A stretch of DNA of 64,000 nucleotides from Pholis gunnellus (lineage: Eukaryota > Chordata > Actinopteri > Perciformes > Pholidae), in assembly GCA_910591455.2 (NCBI GenBank), contig OU342804.1, forward strand, positions 13,548,133 to 13,612,132, given 5' to 3'. The notes under the pieces were generated by a model. It was given only the letters and a program-made list of their open reading frames with translations, had not been told where the DNA came from and ran no database searches. Below, in pieces: positions 1 to 11,055 of the stretch. A program made the position numbers and the translations under genes. How positions within the stretch are numbered: position 1 is the stretch's first letter; every line of letters starts with the position of its first letter.

Positions 1-1758
1 ATAATTTGTTCGGCTTAAGTAACGAGGTAACTGATAGCTGTCCTTTCTTCTGTGCATACTGAGGTGACTCCAGCTCAGCTGGACAGATGACCAGGTCAGG
101 TGATGAGCTGGGGCAGTAAACTCTGTAATGACCACTTGTGGGCAGGTGAGGAACAGCTGGTGAGGAAGGATGAGAGAGGTTATTACAGTATGCACAACAC
201 AGAGATCAACCGTCTGCACTAGCAGGAGAAGAGGGAAGAGACAGGAACCGCTGTTGCCATGACAGTGTGTATATATTTATGTGTGTGCATGTATCAAACA
301 GTGTACTTGTATACATGTATACAGTATGTTTATGCATATCTTCGTATGTGTATGGCCTTTATGGGTTTCTTTGCCTTTTGCTATCCAATCTATTGGTTTC
401 TCCTTTTGTCTTGCTGTTATTGATGTTTTGCATATTTGGCCGGTTCTAGCAACGTGTCATCTTCGTTTGATCTCACTGTAGTCCTCAACATCTGTATGGT
501 AGCACACCACACATCATATACTCCATGTGTAATTTATATTGATTCAGTTTTTGTCATGCTGCCCGCTGCACCTATCAGACAGCATTGACTCGGGTCTCCT
601 TGAAAATGAGTCATTAGATAATAATTGTACTCAGCATGAGATGCAAATGAGCATATCCTTTACCTCGTATCACATACATTATATTTGTGTATTAGTTCAT
701 TTCTTAACTCTGCAGCACGCTTTTCAGTGGAGCAAGATGCTGGTAATATTGGGGGAGAGGGTCATTAGATGATGAATTTGCCTATCACACAGTCATTGAT
801 TGAGGGTGTTGCAGCCTTGTCTTTATTGATCCACGCACACTGAGAGGGTGACACCACCATACATTTGTGGTCAGCCTTGTGGTAGATTTGCAGCCACATT
901 CTCCATCCATAAATTGAGTTTATAACCATGATGGGGAATGATTTAAAGAGCAGGATGAATAGAAATAGTCTGTAATTCAAAATGTGATCAATATGTTCTA
1001 CACTGCCGGGGAGCTCTGCTTCAGTAAAACAATGCACCAGTTTGACTATGATTAAAACAGTGTCCCTGTAACATAAAACAGGTCAGGTACCCTCATCTTG
1101 TAACTGCACACAATGTAATAACTACATGTCTTGTATGCTTTTATGAATGCATGGATGGAAAAATACAGTTTTTATAGATTTAAAGGGGGCAAAGGAAGCT
1201 CATACTGAATTAAAACAAAATAGTAGTCAAGTCATCACATACACTTAATCTCCTGAGATTCATTGGTAAGCAGTGATTTTTTTAAATAAAAAAACATGCA
1301 CCTTGATTTGAGAGTGCATACACTATTTACAATCACTGACGCATATGAGTCAGAGAGCAAAGAAGGCATATCTGTTTCTTACTGTAGCGAAGGACATGCT
1401 GTAAATGGGAATTGGGCTATATCTCTCATTCAGGCTTTCATACATTACGTGCTATAAGGACTCTTAACACCACTTTATATTCAGTGTGTGTTTGGTCAAA
1501 GCATAGTTTCTCTGCCTCTTGAAACCAAAGCCTTACCATGGAGCTCATATCCAGAAACGGCAGATGACATAAACACTGTAGTAAGGTCAGAGAGGTGAAT
1601 GCAGTGCTGTATGAGAGCAATGCTCGAAACAGAGCTGGAAATGGATTCTTCATCAAGCATAGGGCGACTGTATATATCAAAGCTGCTGTTATATTTGCTA
1701 GAAGGAAGGAAGTATAAATCTGTCATTTTTCTATTTTATTTATTTCATACATTTCTAG
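1..1758. other. Sequence upstream of the first visible chrna5 exon; no supported gene
   Basis: I find no exon here that I can support. The first chrna5 exon (signal peptide) should end with one unpaired base to join the exon at 1759. No ATG-led hydrophobic stretch with a convincing donor in that phase was found, so the first exon probably lies left of the window and this stretch is intron 1 or upstream DNA. Base composition is ordinary AT-rich vertebrate spacer. Confidence 0.4.
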
Positions 1759-4700
1759 GGGTTCCAAAACTCTCCTCCTTTGCAAAAGCAGAGGACAAGC
1801 TGTTCAAATACCTCTTTGGAAACTACCAGAAATGGGTCCGTCCAGTGGAATACCTAAACCAGACGATCAGTGTGAAGTTTGGACTTGCCATCTCCCAGTT
1901 AGTTGATGTGGTGAGGAAAGAATGATGATAATTGATTTTGTTATTAATGTATGTGTGTCACTGAGGCGTTAACCACATCCCATGAATGGTCATTGAACAG
2001 TACGGTTGAGAGACAGAATCGTATTTAAATTGTTTCAACTTGGCTACTTTTGAAATAGAAATTTTAACATTTGTTTTTTCAATGCGCTAGGATGAGAAAA
2101 ATCAGCGAATGACAACCAATGTGTGGATGAAACAGGCAAGTAGAGCTACACATCTCACCTAAACATTACATTTCACCATCATCAGTAAACATGCAGGTAA
2201 AGTTGTCAGGTTATGACTTTTAGTGTTTACTTTATTCTAAAACATACTCTGGCATTACATGGCATTTTGAGGCAACCCGTCACCCTTTTTTAATCTGGTC
2301 TGGTGGCATTTCACTGACAGTCCTCATTTATATGAGTCCTTTCGGCCCTGTGCCCACGCACCTGCCTCCACAAGCTGTCCCTCTCTGCTCCTGCTCCTGT
2401 CAGCCTTATTCATGGTCTTGGATGTCCTGTCTTTCATGTATCTTTTGAGTTATCCCCAAAGACCAGGCTTTGCCATTTGGGTCAGTTGCTCCCTTTCACA
2501 GTGATGGATTGCATCATGCAAAAAGGGTGACGGAAGGGCAATGGCCCCAGTACTGATGTCTATCTATCAAACATGTCATTTGCAAAGTATGTCAGATTTA
2601 GTCATATCTCCTTTGTTTGGCTTTAATCATACAGTGGTTTACCCTCCAGATTATGCTTTCACAAGGTATTTACCATGTAGCATATCTAAGCCAAATCAAA
2701 TAGATCTGCTAATTAGAACCCTAACAGCAAATTGTGCTATCTTTACTTACCATGTACCCATCCCTGTGGCCTGGAGCTGGGCAAAATGTTGTACGCAAGC
2801 ATAACATTACAGCACACAAAGTATACTACCTTCAAGGAAAAGTTTTATGTTGTGAAAAAAATATGTTTATTGGCTTTCTTGCAAAAAAGGTCTGTACAGT
2901 AAATATGAAGCTACCGGTTAGCTTAGCTTGGCACACAAATTGGAAACAAAGGGAAACTGCTAGCCTTGCTTTATCCAAAAGTAACAACACTCACCTACCA
3001 CCACCTCTAAAGCGGCAACCTTTGGTGCTGAAAGATGATAATCTAATAATAAACTTCAAGTTAGGTATATTGGAGGGTGTGGCTGCTTTGAGTGACAGCT
3101 GGGTACCATCCCAAATCGCTAGATGCTAGCTGTCTCCTCTTCCGTATCACCCAAGCAAGCCTCAGCTCCACCGATGATCCAACTCTTTGCCCATTTTTGG
3201 AGTAGCTTGAAATTAGGCTGTGTTGTCACTGCAAAGGTGGCTCTTCAGGAATCTGTGGGTGACGTCACAGAGATTATGTCCATATTTCATACAGTCTATG
3301 GCTAAAGCTCACTAATTAAGACATTGTAAACCGGTGCCTAATAGTGATTTTTCATTTTTACACTCGGGTTTTTGTTTGGATTAAACAAATGACATACAAA
3401 GTGTTGATTAGAGTTGTTGGTGTGCAGGTTTTGTTACCAAGGAGCCAGGCTTGCTGTTTCCCCCCCCCACTAAGCTAAGATAGTCGGCTGCTGGCTGTTG
3501 CTTCTTAGAGACAGACAGATGATTGTTATCAAAAATTATCATATTGACCGTGGAAATACCCTTATCTGTTATAAGTGTATTTCCCAAAATGTCAAACCTT
3601 TCCCTTAAAGCCCCTTTGATGAGTCTTTACCACATTTTTCCTTCTCAAGTAGGAGTGGATTGACCGCAAGCTCAGATGGAACCCTGATGACTATCTGGGC
3701 ATCACAACTATCCGAGTCCCTTCTGACAGGATCTGGCTCCCTGACGTTGTACTGTATGATAAGTATGTGTCATTATATATGGAAGGAAATGATGATTATA
3801 TTTTCCAAAATGTACATGATAGTCATGACCATACTGATATCCTGACAGCACTCTATCATTAAAAGTATTGGTAGTATTTTAAAGGACCAGAGAAAAAAAT
3901 TCTAAAACTTAATGTTTGAATTTAGATTTGAGGAAATCCTTAAAAGAAACTTGCAGCTATATGCATGAAGTAGACGTTCTAACAATAAACTAATCTAGCT
4001 ATCAGTGAATATTTTAGATGAATAAATTATATTTCTTTTAACAGTTCAGATGGGCGTTTTGAGGGTACTGTCACCAAGGCAGTTGTTAAGTACAATGGAA
4101 CCATATCATGGACACCACCAGCCAATTACAAGTCAGCCTGCACCATTGATGTCACCTTCTTCCCTTTTGACCTCCAAAACTGTTCAATGAAGTTTGGCTC
4201 CTGGACATATGATGGCTCCCAGGTGAGTCTCCACTCCGTAGTACATTTGCGTTAGTCATGACCAGTGGTTGACACGAGATTTAACTCTGTTTTTAACAGG
4301 TGGATATAACTTTGGAGGACTTCCATGTGGACAAGCAGGACTATTTTGACAACGGTGAATGGGAGATAGTGAAGGCCACAGGCAGCCGTGGTCTGAGGAC
4401 AGACAGCAGCTCTACCTTTCCCACCATCACCTACTTCTTCATCATTCGCAGGTTGCCTCTTTTCTACACCCTCTTCCTCATCATCCCCTGCATTGGCCTC
4501 TCCTTCCTCACCATCCTCGTCTTCTATCTGCCTTCCAACAGTGGCGAGAAGATCTCTCTCTGCACCTCAGTCCTGGTGTCCCTCACAGTTTTCCTCCTGG
4601 TCATTGAGGAGATCATTCCTTCCTCTTCGAAGGCTATCCCTCTCATCGGGGAGTACCTTGTCTTCACTATGATCTTCGTCACGCTTTCCATCATCATCAC

Positions 4701-5408
4701 CGTCTTTGCCATCAACATCCACCATCGCTCCTCTTCAACACATCACGACATGGCACCCTGGGTGAGGAGGATCTTCCTGCATCGACTGCCTAAGCTGCTG
4801 TGCATGCGCAGCCATGCCGACCGCTACGCCACAGTTGGAGTAGCCAGAACGAGAGGGGCAGCAGGACAGGGCAAGATGAAGGACTCAACACCTGAACTGA
4901 CATCTCTGCTCTACACCAGACATAACCTACAAGCAGCTTTGGATTCTATTCGCTACATAGCCATGCATGTGGTGAAAGAAAACAAGGTCAGAGAGGTGAG
5001 TATGTTAGATTTTGTGCGTTTGTAACTCCAAATAGGTAATAATAGCAATGGCCGATAGTGGTACTAACAATCATTTTTGGCCCCACGCTTTCCCTGACAC
5101 AGCATTAAACAAATCATGACAGAGGCTTTAATAAACCTCGCAAGGTTGAATACTGTATGTTGCTCACTCAAGACTTAGATTATTGAAATATGGCTTTTAA
5201 CTATTGAGTATATGCCTAGAGACTGATATCTGCTTATTTGTTGTTCCAGGTGGTTCAAGACTGGAAATATGTAGCCCAAGTCCTGGATCGAATGTTTCTT
5301 TGGGCCTTCCTCCTGGTGTCAATCCTGGGCTCTGCTCTCCTCTTCATCCCCGTTATTTACAAATGGGCCAGCATCATCGTCCCTAATCATGCTGGAAGTA
5401 CCCTCTAA
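1759..5408 (+). CDS. chrna5: Neuronal nicotinic acetylcholine receptor subunit alpha-5 (partial, exon 1 missing)
   Basis: This is an accessory subunit of pentameric acetylcholine-gated cation channels of the neuronal plasma membrane. Exons are 1759-1910, 2091-2135, 3653-3762, 4045-4222, 4300-4995 and 5250-5408, giving 445 visible residues in continuous frame. Visible landmarks are FGLAISQLVDV, the 15-residue exon beginning DEKNQ, the Cys-loop (ACTIDVTFFPFDLQNCSM), M1 RLPLFYTLFLIIPCIGL, M2 EKISLCTSVLVSLTVFLLV, the M3 stretch and loop motif LPKLLCMRSHADRY, and M4 after VREVVQDWKYVAQVLDRM. The tail FIPVIYKWASIIVP and the cluster position favour alpha-5 over beta-3. Three things are odd: the paired loop-C cysteines are serines (TDSSSTFP), an additional 77-bp phase-0 intron (4223-4299) splits the usual fifth exon, and the intron after 2135 has a GC donor (CAG|GCAAGT). 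The signal-peptide exon was not found. Confidence 0.95.
2880..3610. repeat. Nested teleost interspersed repeats in chrna5 intron 3
   Basis: Two repeat types are seen. One has a left part near 2900-3055 (gctaccggttagcttagctt) and a right part near 3420-3610 (ccaggcttgctgtttc, then aagctaagatagtcgg, then tatttcccaaaatgtc). The same words recur at 20437-20840. The second, 3060-3305, interrupts the first and ends gggtgacgtcacagagatta...catacagtctatgg, matching the segment at 29340-29515. Boundaries are approximate. Both look like non-autonomous elements without coding capacity. Confidence 0.6.
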
Positions 5409-7457
5409 AAACCACAGTTCAACTAACCACAAATGGAGGCAAAGCACATTAACAGCTCGTTATGGGTCTTATTTGGGATTTGAAAGACTGAGATACTGTG
5501 ATTACCACTCCGATAGAGTCCTGCTCTGCTTATCCACAGTCATTCTGCAAGCCACAGCCGTGCCAGAGATCAAGCTGCAGATTTGGGGCCTTGTTTGCTG
5601 AGTGTATCTTACAGACATGTTTTTTGTTTGTTTGTTTTAGATAGATTTTGAATTCTGTATTTCTGAGTTTAAAGATGAATGAAATGATCAATTGAAATAT
5701 CATGATACGAAAAATCTTCCACGTCCCATTTGTTTTGTCCACATCTCACACATCAGTACATTTCAATGCATTCCTTTCACCTACTACACTTGCTGGTGTT
5801 ATAGGGAAGGGAGATTTATCTTTGGGTCTGATAGAGATCCGTAGATACAAAATGGCAAGACGACATGTCCTCACAGGATCCTTTTGGATAAATGCCCCTC
5901 TAATGCCTCTTGTGTTTATACAAGTTGCAGGACACAATATATGTATCGATTCAGTTCAATTCAATTCAATTCATTTCAATACACCTTTATTTATCTCAGT
6001 CAGCGAATTATATGGCAGCTCGCTAACAAGATCAACAGATACACACACACAATATATCTTCTAATTTCTCATTTAAAATATCAGTCTATGTCTGCATACC
6101 ATTTGGAACGAGGACCACTTTATCTCATTGGCATAATTCAAGTAATGGCGATGGTTCAACTTAGCTTTTCTGTAATTCTAGTTTCACATATGGTTACAAG
6201 GTTAATGTTATGTGATAAAGAACAAGAGAATAGAGCCACATATTCCTTCTTATAAAAGACCTATATGCCCGAATTCATTTTCCTGTGTACATTCAGAAGA
6301 CCACAGCGACATGACCACGATCTATAGATCACAATTCAGAGTAGACATTCAGGTAAGACATTCCTCTTTAGGGACACTTGTGGTTTACTAGTCTCTCCGT
6401 TCATTCTGCTTGACTATGCGTGGGAAGGAGAGGTGGACTTTCTTGCCCAGGCTTGAGTTTCTCTGGCAGCCCTTCCTTTTAGCCTGAGGACAAATCCCAC
6501 ATTCTTCATGGAGACTACAATACGCTCCATAGCAACAGATCAGTGTAGAGGCACCGTGGGTCCTGTGTGTTTTTAGCCTACGGTAGCTTAGCACTAAACC
6601 TAGCTCCATTAAAAGTGGAAACATGGTTCGTATAACAACTCCAAATCTGTGTTGTTATTTGATTGATGTTTCATGTGGATACCTCACATGATGTACTATG
6701 GAGATTTGTAATAAAGGGCCTGAGGTTCACTACACCACTTCCTCAAAGCGCCAGGAAGACTGTCTGTTCCCCAGCAGCGGAGGAGCTTAGCCATTGCTTG
6801 AGCCTGCACTGCCTCTGTGTGGCCGTGTCTTCACATTACAGCTGAAAAACAAACAAAGGCACCACCAGCAGGAACATGTTGGTGATTGTAGTTATACAAT
6901 CTGACGCTCTACTCCAGCTTAAATGAAAGTTGTAAACAGATCAAGAACGTTAGGCTTTAAAAAAAAAAGGTTTATGTAAACCAAACAAAGATGGATGAAA
7001 CGAAAAAACGGGGAGGAGATCCTCCAGAAAACTCCGGATAAAACCAGCTTATATGTTTTGTATCATATTATAAGGCAGTCCTGGACAGCTGCTGTTAGGC
7101 ACTGCTTTTAGTCAGTGCCATTGGCTACTGAGACGTTTTGATATAAGGCACACTAAATTATTTGGACTAAGGGGGGAGGTGGGTGGAACATACCACTCTA
7201 AGAGGGGAATAGTCCAAGTGATGTGGACCTTGTAACAGGGAGGTACAAATAAGTAGCTGTAACCCATTTTTGCCCATAGCTTCAACAAAGAGGCCACATT
7301 GTTGTCCATTTGTGAAAAAAAGCCCAAAGACAAGCTTATCCATAATCCACATATGTGAGCTCCCCTGGAATGTATAGTTAAGTATTCAGTGGTTCCTTTG
7401 GTGTTTCACACTAACCTCGCAGCACATGCATGCTCGGAGCTACTTCACGTTGAACAG
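5409..7457. other. chrna5 3' flank and probable first non-coding exon region of the UGT gene
   Basis: No coding exon is recognisable. A short imperfect run of caatt units (5947-5990) is the only simple repeat. The last part (about 7400-7457) probably ends as a non-coding first exon of the downstream glucuronosyltransferase, because GAACAG|GTATGT at 7452-7463 is a good donor facing the acceptor TTCCATTCAG at 7612-7621. The polyadenylation site of chrna5 was not identified. Confidence 0.35.
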
Positions 7458-7621
7458 GTATGTTACATATCAATTTTGCATGTAATTTAAAGAATTTTCC
7501 TTTGTTAACGGAGAACTTTAATGTAAATAATACTTTATTTAATTGTATTTTATGGCGTTTTTAGCCAGATTTCTTTATCAGAGTGATTATTAATGATGTT
7601 TTATCTATGCTTTCCATTCAG
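7458..7621 (+). other. Probable 5'UTR intron of the UGT gene
   Basis: The donor GTATGT begins at 7458 and the pyrimidine-rich acceptor TTCCATTCAG ends at 7621, seven bases before the chosen ATG at 7629. An upstream in-frame ATG at 7593 would fall inside this intron, which is the main reason for preferring 7629 as the start. Inferred from splice consensus only. Confidence 0.5.
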
Positions 7622-7628
7622 GTCAAAG

Positions 7629-9221
7629 ATGCCCCCCCACAGATATGCAACTTCTCTTCTCCTATTTATCGTGTTTTTGTCATGGAGAATTTGTCATGGA
7701 CGAAAGATTTTGATTGTTCCTTTAGAGGGAAGCCACTGGGTGAACATGGACATCATGATCAAAGCTCTCCACTCTCGAGGACACTCTATTGATGTGGTAC
7801 GAACCAGTAAAAGCTGGTACATCCAGGATGACTCTCCGTGCTACAAGACAATCACAGTACCTGTCACTGAAGCCTTTAATCACGACTTTATTAACCCGAT
7901 CCTGAAGAAGATCATTGACATAGAAAGGGGGGAGAGCTCAGTTTTGAGCTTTGCAAATTTGCAGGCTGAGATGTTTTCTGCGATGTTTAACATGCATAGA
8001 ATAATGTGCAAAATGGCTACTAACATGTTTGAAGATGAAGACTTAATGAATACTTTAAAGGACAGAAAGTATGACCTGGTCCTAACAGATCCGGCATGGG
8101 GAGCAGGCATAATGTTGGCTCATGCTCTTAAGCTGCCTCTGGTCTATAATGTGCGGTGGATAACTAGTGGAGAGGGACATATGGCCATTGCGCCATCTCC
8201 TTTATCTTATGTCCCATTGACCGGCTCAGGAATGTCAGACAAAATGACTTTCATTCAAAGAGTCAAAAATCACCTTTTTTCTCTCATTTGGCAAGCTCAG
8301 GATGGATTTTTTATCCATCCACAGTATCAAGCTGTTTGTGACCAGTTCTTTGGCCCAGAGGTCAGATATATTGACTTATTGCAGGGAGCAGACCTGTGGC
8401 TGATGAGAGTGGACTTTGTGTTTGAGTTCCCTCGCCCCACCATGCCTAATGTTATCTATATTGGAGGGTTCCAGTGTAAACCAGCACAACCTCTTCCTGA
8501 ACACTTGGAGGAGTTTGTGCAGAGTTCTGGAGAGCACGGAGTCATCATCATGTCTCTGGGGACTTTTGTGAGTGAGCTTCCTGCTGATATAACAAATGAG
8601 ATCGCTGCAGCTTTTGCTAAATTACCGCAGAAAGTCATCTGGAGGTATAAAGGTGACAGACCAGCCACTCTGGGCAACAATACTTTGATAGTAGACTGGA
8701 TGCCACAGAATGACCTTTTAGGACATCCCAAGATGAAACTGTTTGTGGCTCATGGAGGAACAAACGGTGTTCAAGAAGCTATTTATCACGGAGTCCCAGT
8801 TGTGGGTCTGCCTGTTTTTTTCGACCAATACGACAACCTGTTGCGTCTGCAAGAGAGAGGCGCGGCTAAGATTCTTACATTAGGCACTGTGGATAAAAAC
8901 AACAACTTCCTGAATGCCATACAGGAAGTCTTGAACGAGCCCTCCTACAGGATGAACATGCAGAGGCTCTCCAGGCTGCACAGAGATCAGCCAATGAAGC
9001 CGCTGGATACCGCTCTCTTCTGGATAGAGTTTGTCATGAGACACAAAGGTGCAGCTCACCTGAGAACAGAGTCCTACAGAATGCCCTGGTACTCCTACCA
9101 CTCTGTTGATGTGTTTCTGTCCTTTCTGGCTACTGTTGCAGCGATTGCTTTTCTCCCTCTTGTGTTTTTCAGATTTGTGTGTCTTGAGAAATGCTTGAAA
9201 AAAAAAAACAATAAAAAATGA
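7629..9221 (+). CDS. UDP-glucuronosyltransferase, UGT5-like, uninterrupted coding frame
   Basis: A 530-residue membrane enzyme of the GT1 family that transfers glucuronic acid from UDP-glucuronate to lipophilic acceptors in the endoplasmic reticulum lumen. Residues 1-24 are a signal peptide (LLLFIVFLSWRICHG) followed by RKILIVPLEGSHW, where His36 aligns with the catalytic base. Asp154 in LVLTDPAWGAG is the partner acid. The donor-binding signature runs from about residue 372 (FVAHGGTNGVQEA) to 400 (VFFDQ). A C-terminal membrane helix (about 492-518) is followed by a lysine-rich cytosolic tail. Start 7629 is preferred because a splice acceptor ends at 7621 and the signal peptide follows directly. 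The absence of introns in the coding frame fits the fish-specific UGT5 group rather than UGT1 or UGT2, but the subfamily call is inferred. Acceptor substrate cannot be deduced. Confidence 0.92.
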   Translation: MPPHRYATSLLLFIVFLSWRICHGRKILIVPLEGSHWVNMDIMIKALHSRGHSIDVVRTSKSWYIQDDSPCYKTITVPVTEAFNHDFINPILKKIIDIERGESSVLSFANLQAEMFSAMFNMHRIMCKMATNMFEDEDLMNTLKDRKYDLVLTDPAWGAGIMLAHALKLPLVYNVRWITSGEGHMAIAPSPLSYVPLTGSGMSDKMTFIQRVKNHLFSLIWQAQDGFFIHPQYQAVCDQFFGPEVRYIDLLQGADLWLMRVDFVFEFPRPTMPNVIYIGGFQCKPAQPLPEHLEEFVQSSGEHGVIIMSLGTFVSELPADITNEIAAAFAKLPQKVIWRYKGDRPATLGNNTLIVDWMPQNDLLGHPKMKLFVAHGGTNGVQEAIYHGVPVVGLPVFFDQYDNLLRLQERGAAKILTLGTVDKNNNFLNAIQEVLNEPSYRMNMQRLSRLHRDQPMKPLDTALFWIEFVMRHKGAAHLRTESYRMPWYSYHSVDVFLSFLATVAAIAFLPLVFFRFVCLEKCLKKKNNKK

Positions 9222-9394
9222 CAAGACCCTGAACTACAGAGTTCTACTCTTTTTACAAAAAATGTATTGTCATATTTAGGACTTCTTGATTAACTGAAAA
9301 GAAATTAATTACATTTTTCACAAAACCAAAATACAACCTACAAACAGGTATCCATTGTCCACTATGGTTGTGTCACATTTGTAAGCTCTCACTG

Positions 9395-9400
9395 AATAAA
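9395..9400 (+). other. Candidate polyadenylation signal AATAAA for the UGT gene
   Basis: Canonical AATAAA lies 174 bases after the UGT stop codon. Another AATAAA overlaps the A-rich end of the coding sequence near 9211 but is too early to be the likely site. Confidence 0.45.
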
Positions 9401-11055
9401 ATGTACTTGTTTTCTGCTTTTCCATGCTAGATACAGGTTGGCTGTGTGTAACAATGAGAATAGACCAACCCCTTCCAAGGGGGGCAGGGTGAAAAGAAAT
9501 GTGACACTGTCCAGATTAAGGTTTTCAGGCACAGTATATACATAGAAATGCTGATTAGAAGTTAACTCAGAGACGTTCTTTCTGATTAGACGTTTGCTTT
9601 CAATGCATGCTGCTAAAAGTGCAGTCACTCATTATTAGTATAGCACATTTATAAAATGTTTAAGCTTAATGGCAGGTATTACGTGGGATAGTTTTCCCTT
9701 TCAAAAGAAATGCTCTGGTATGTAAGGTGACCTCACATGTTAAGAATGAAACATTCCAGTGAAAGACATGGCTCACAATTAAATCCTCTATGTGTACAGA
9801 CGTTATTTATGTATGTATGTACAGCAATGCACACCGCTGCTCCCTATTTTTCGATGACAAAGTCGTAGCTCCATTCTTTCCATCAGGTCTTCTGTTGTAT
9901 TTCCCACAGGAGTTGCAGCAGTAATGCGAGAGGGGAGGAAATCAGCAGTGACAAAGATATCGGATGCTTAACTTGATTGGTAGCTCATCAGCTGAAGAAC
10001 ATCATACAGCCACTGCTGCTGATAGAGTGGCTTTCTTATCAGATAAGGTCATTGAACTCCACGGTTAAACTTTCATGAGAGGACAATAATGGAGGCAGGC
10101 AGCTTATGGGTTACAGGTTAAACATTGTTGAATTATTACAAAACAATATTTCACCTAGTATATATATGTATATGTATATATATATATATTACTATCAGTC
10201 AAATTAATGTATATATATTTTATCAATTTTATTTTCATATTTCATTTCAATTTTCTATTAAGATCTATTTAAATGAAAAACAATGATAATATTGTTTTTC
10301 TGAATTCTTTATAAAAAAATAATATATAATATCATATTATGTTATGTTATATAATCTTAAATGTACTTTTATTGAATATGCTTTACATCATTGAACAATG
10401 GATACAACAAAGAACAAGATGAAAAATGTGACGAAGTCAAATCAATCAACACAATTCACAACACTTGTAGTTTTATAATTCAAAGCATACTCTAACATAT
10501 TCTATGAAGCTCTGATTGTAGAAAATGGCAGGAACACACACTCTTTTCATTAAGAAGGTAAAAGGGAATGTAACCAGTCTGCACACAAAGAAAGGTTAAG
10601 GTCCATGTTAATGAATGAGGACATTTTCTATCCTCTGGCTGCTATGCTGCTATTCAGGTGGACTGTAATAATGTAAAGTTCAGATGTCCCACAGCCACTG
10701 TACATTCAGAAAACAACTTCATTCATCAATTCTAAACGTTAACATTTCCTTACTCTCACAAAATGTGACACAGGGTGAACAAAACAGGAGTGCATATTAG
10801 GCAGGCGTTTCTAGGTTGAATAAATGAACTCAGGTCAGCACTGGATGTTTTATTTTACTCTTCTGGAGGTCACTACTCACTTCCTGGATTTGGTCTTGCA
10901 TGTGGATCCTCTGTGGTTGACAAGTTCACGATTAAATAGCGGACCGTGCAGCAAATGTTTTTATAGGCGATCATGCATTTATTGTTGGTTCAACTTTGTT
11001 TATGCAGAATTAGCTCTCATGAGTCAGAGAGCATGCTACACAATGCTATTCATAT
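9401..11055. other. Spacer between UGT and the Ig-domain gene
   Basis: AT-rich DNA with a TA run around 10157-10190. No exon or recognisable repeat family is supported. It may include the 3'UTR of the Ig-domain gene on the minus strand. Confidence 0.35.

Noticed and set aside
258..449. Hydrophobic frames considered as the missing chrna5 signal exon
   Set aside because: No donor in the required phase and no signal-peptide cleavage pattern.
1759..5408. Assignment of the first receptor gene as beta-3, because loop C lacks cysteines
   Set aside because: The M4 and C-terminal sequence and the position beside chrna3 and chrnb4 fit alpha-5 much better.
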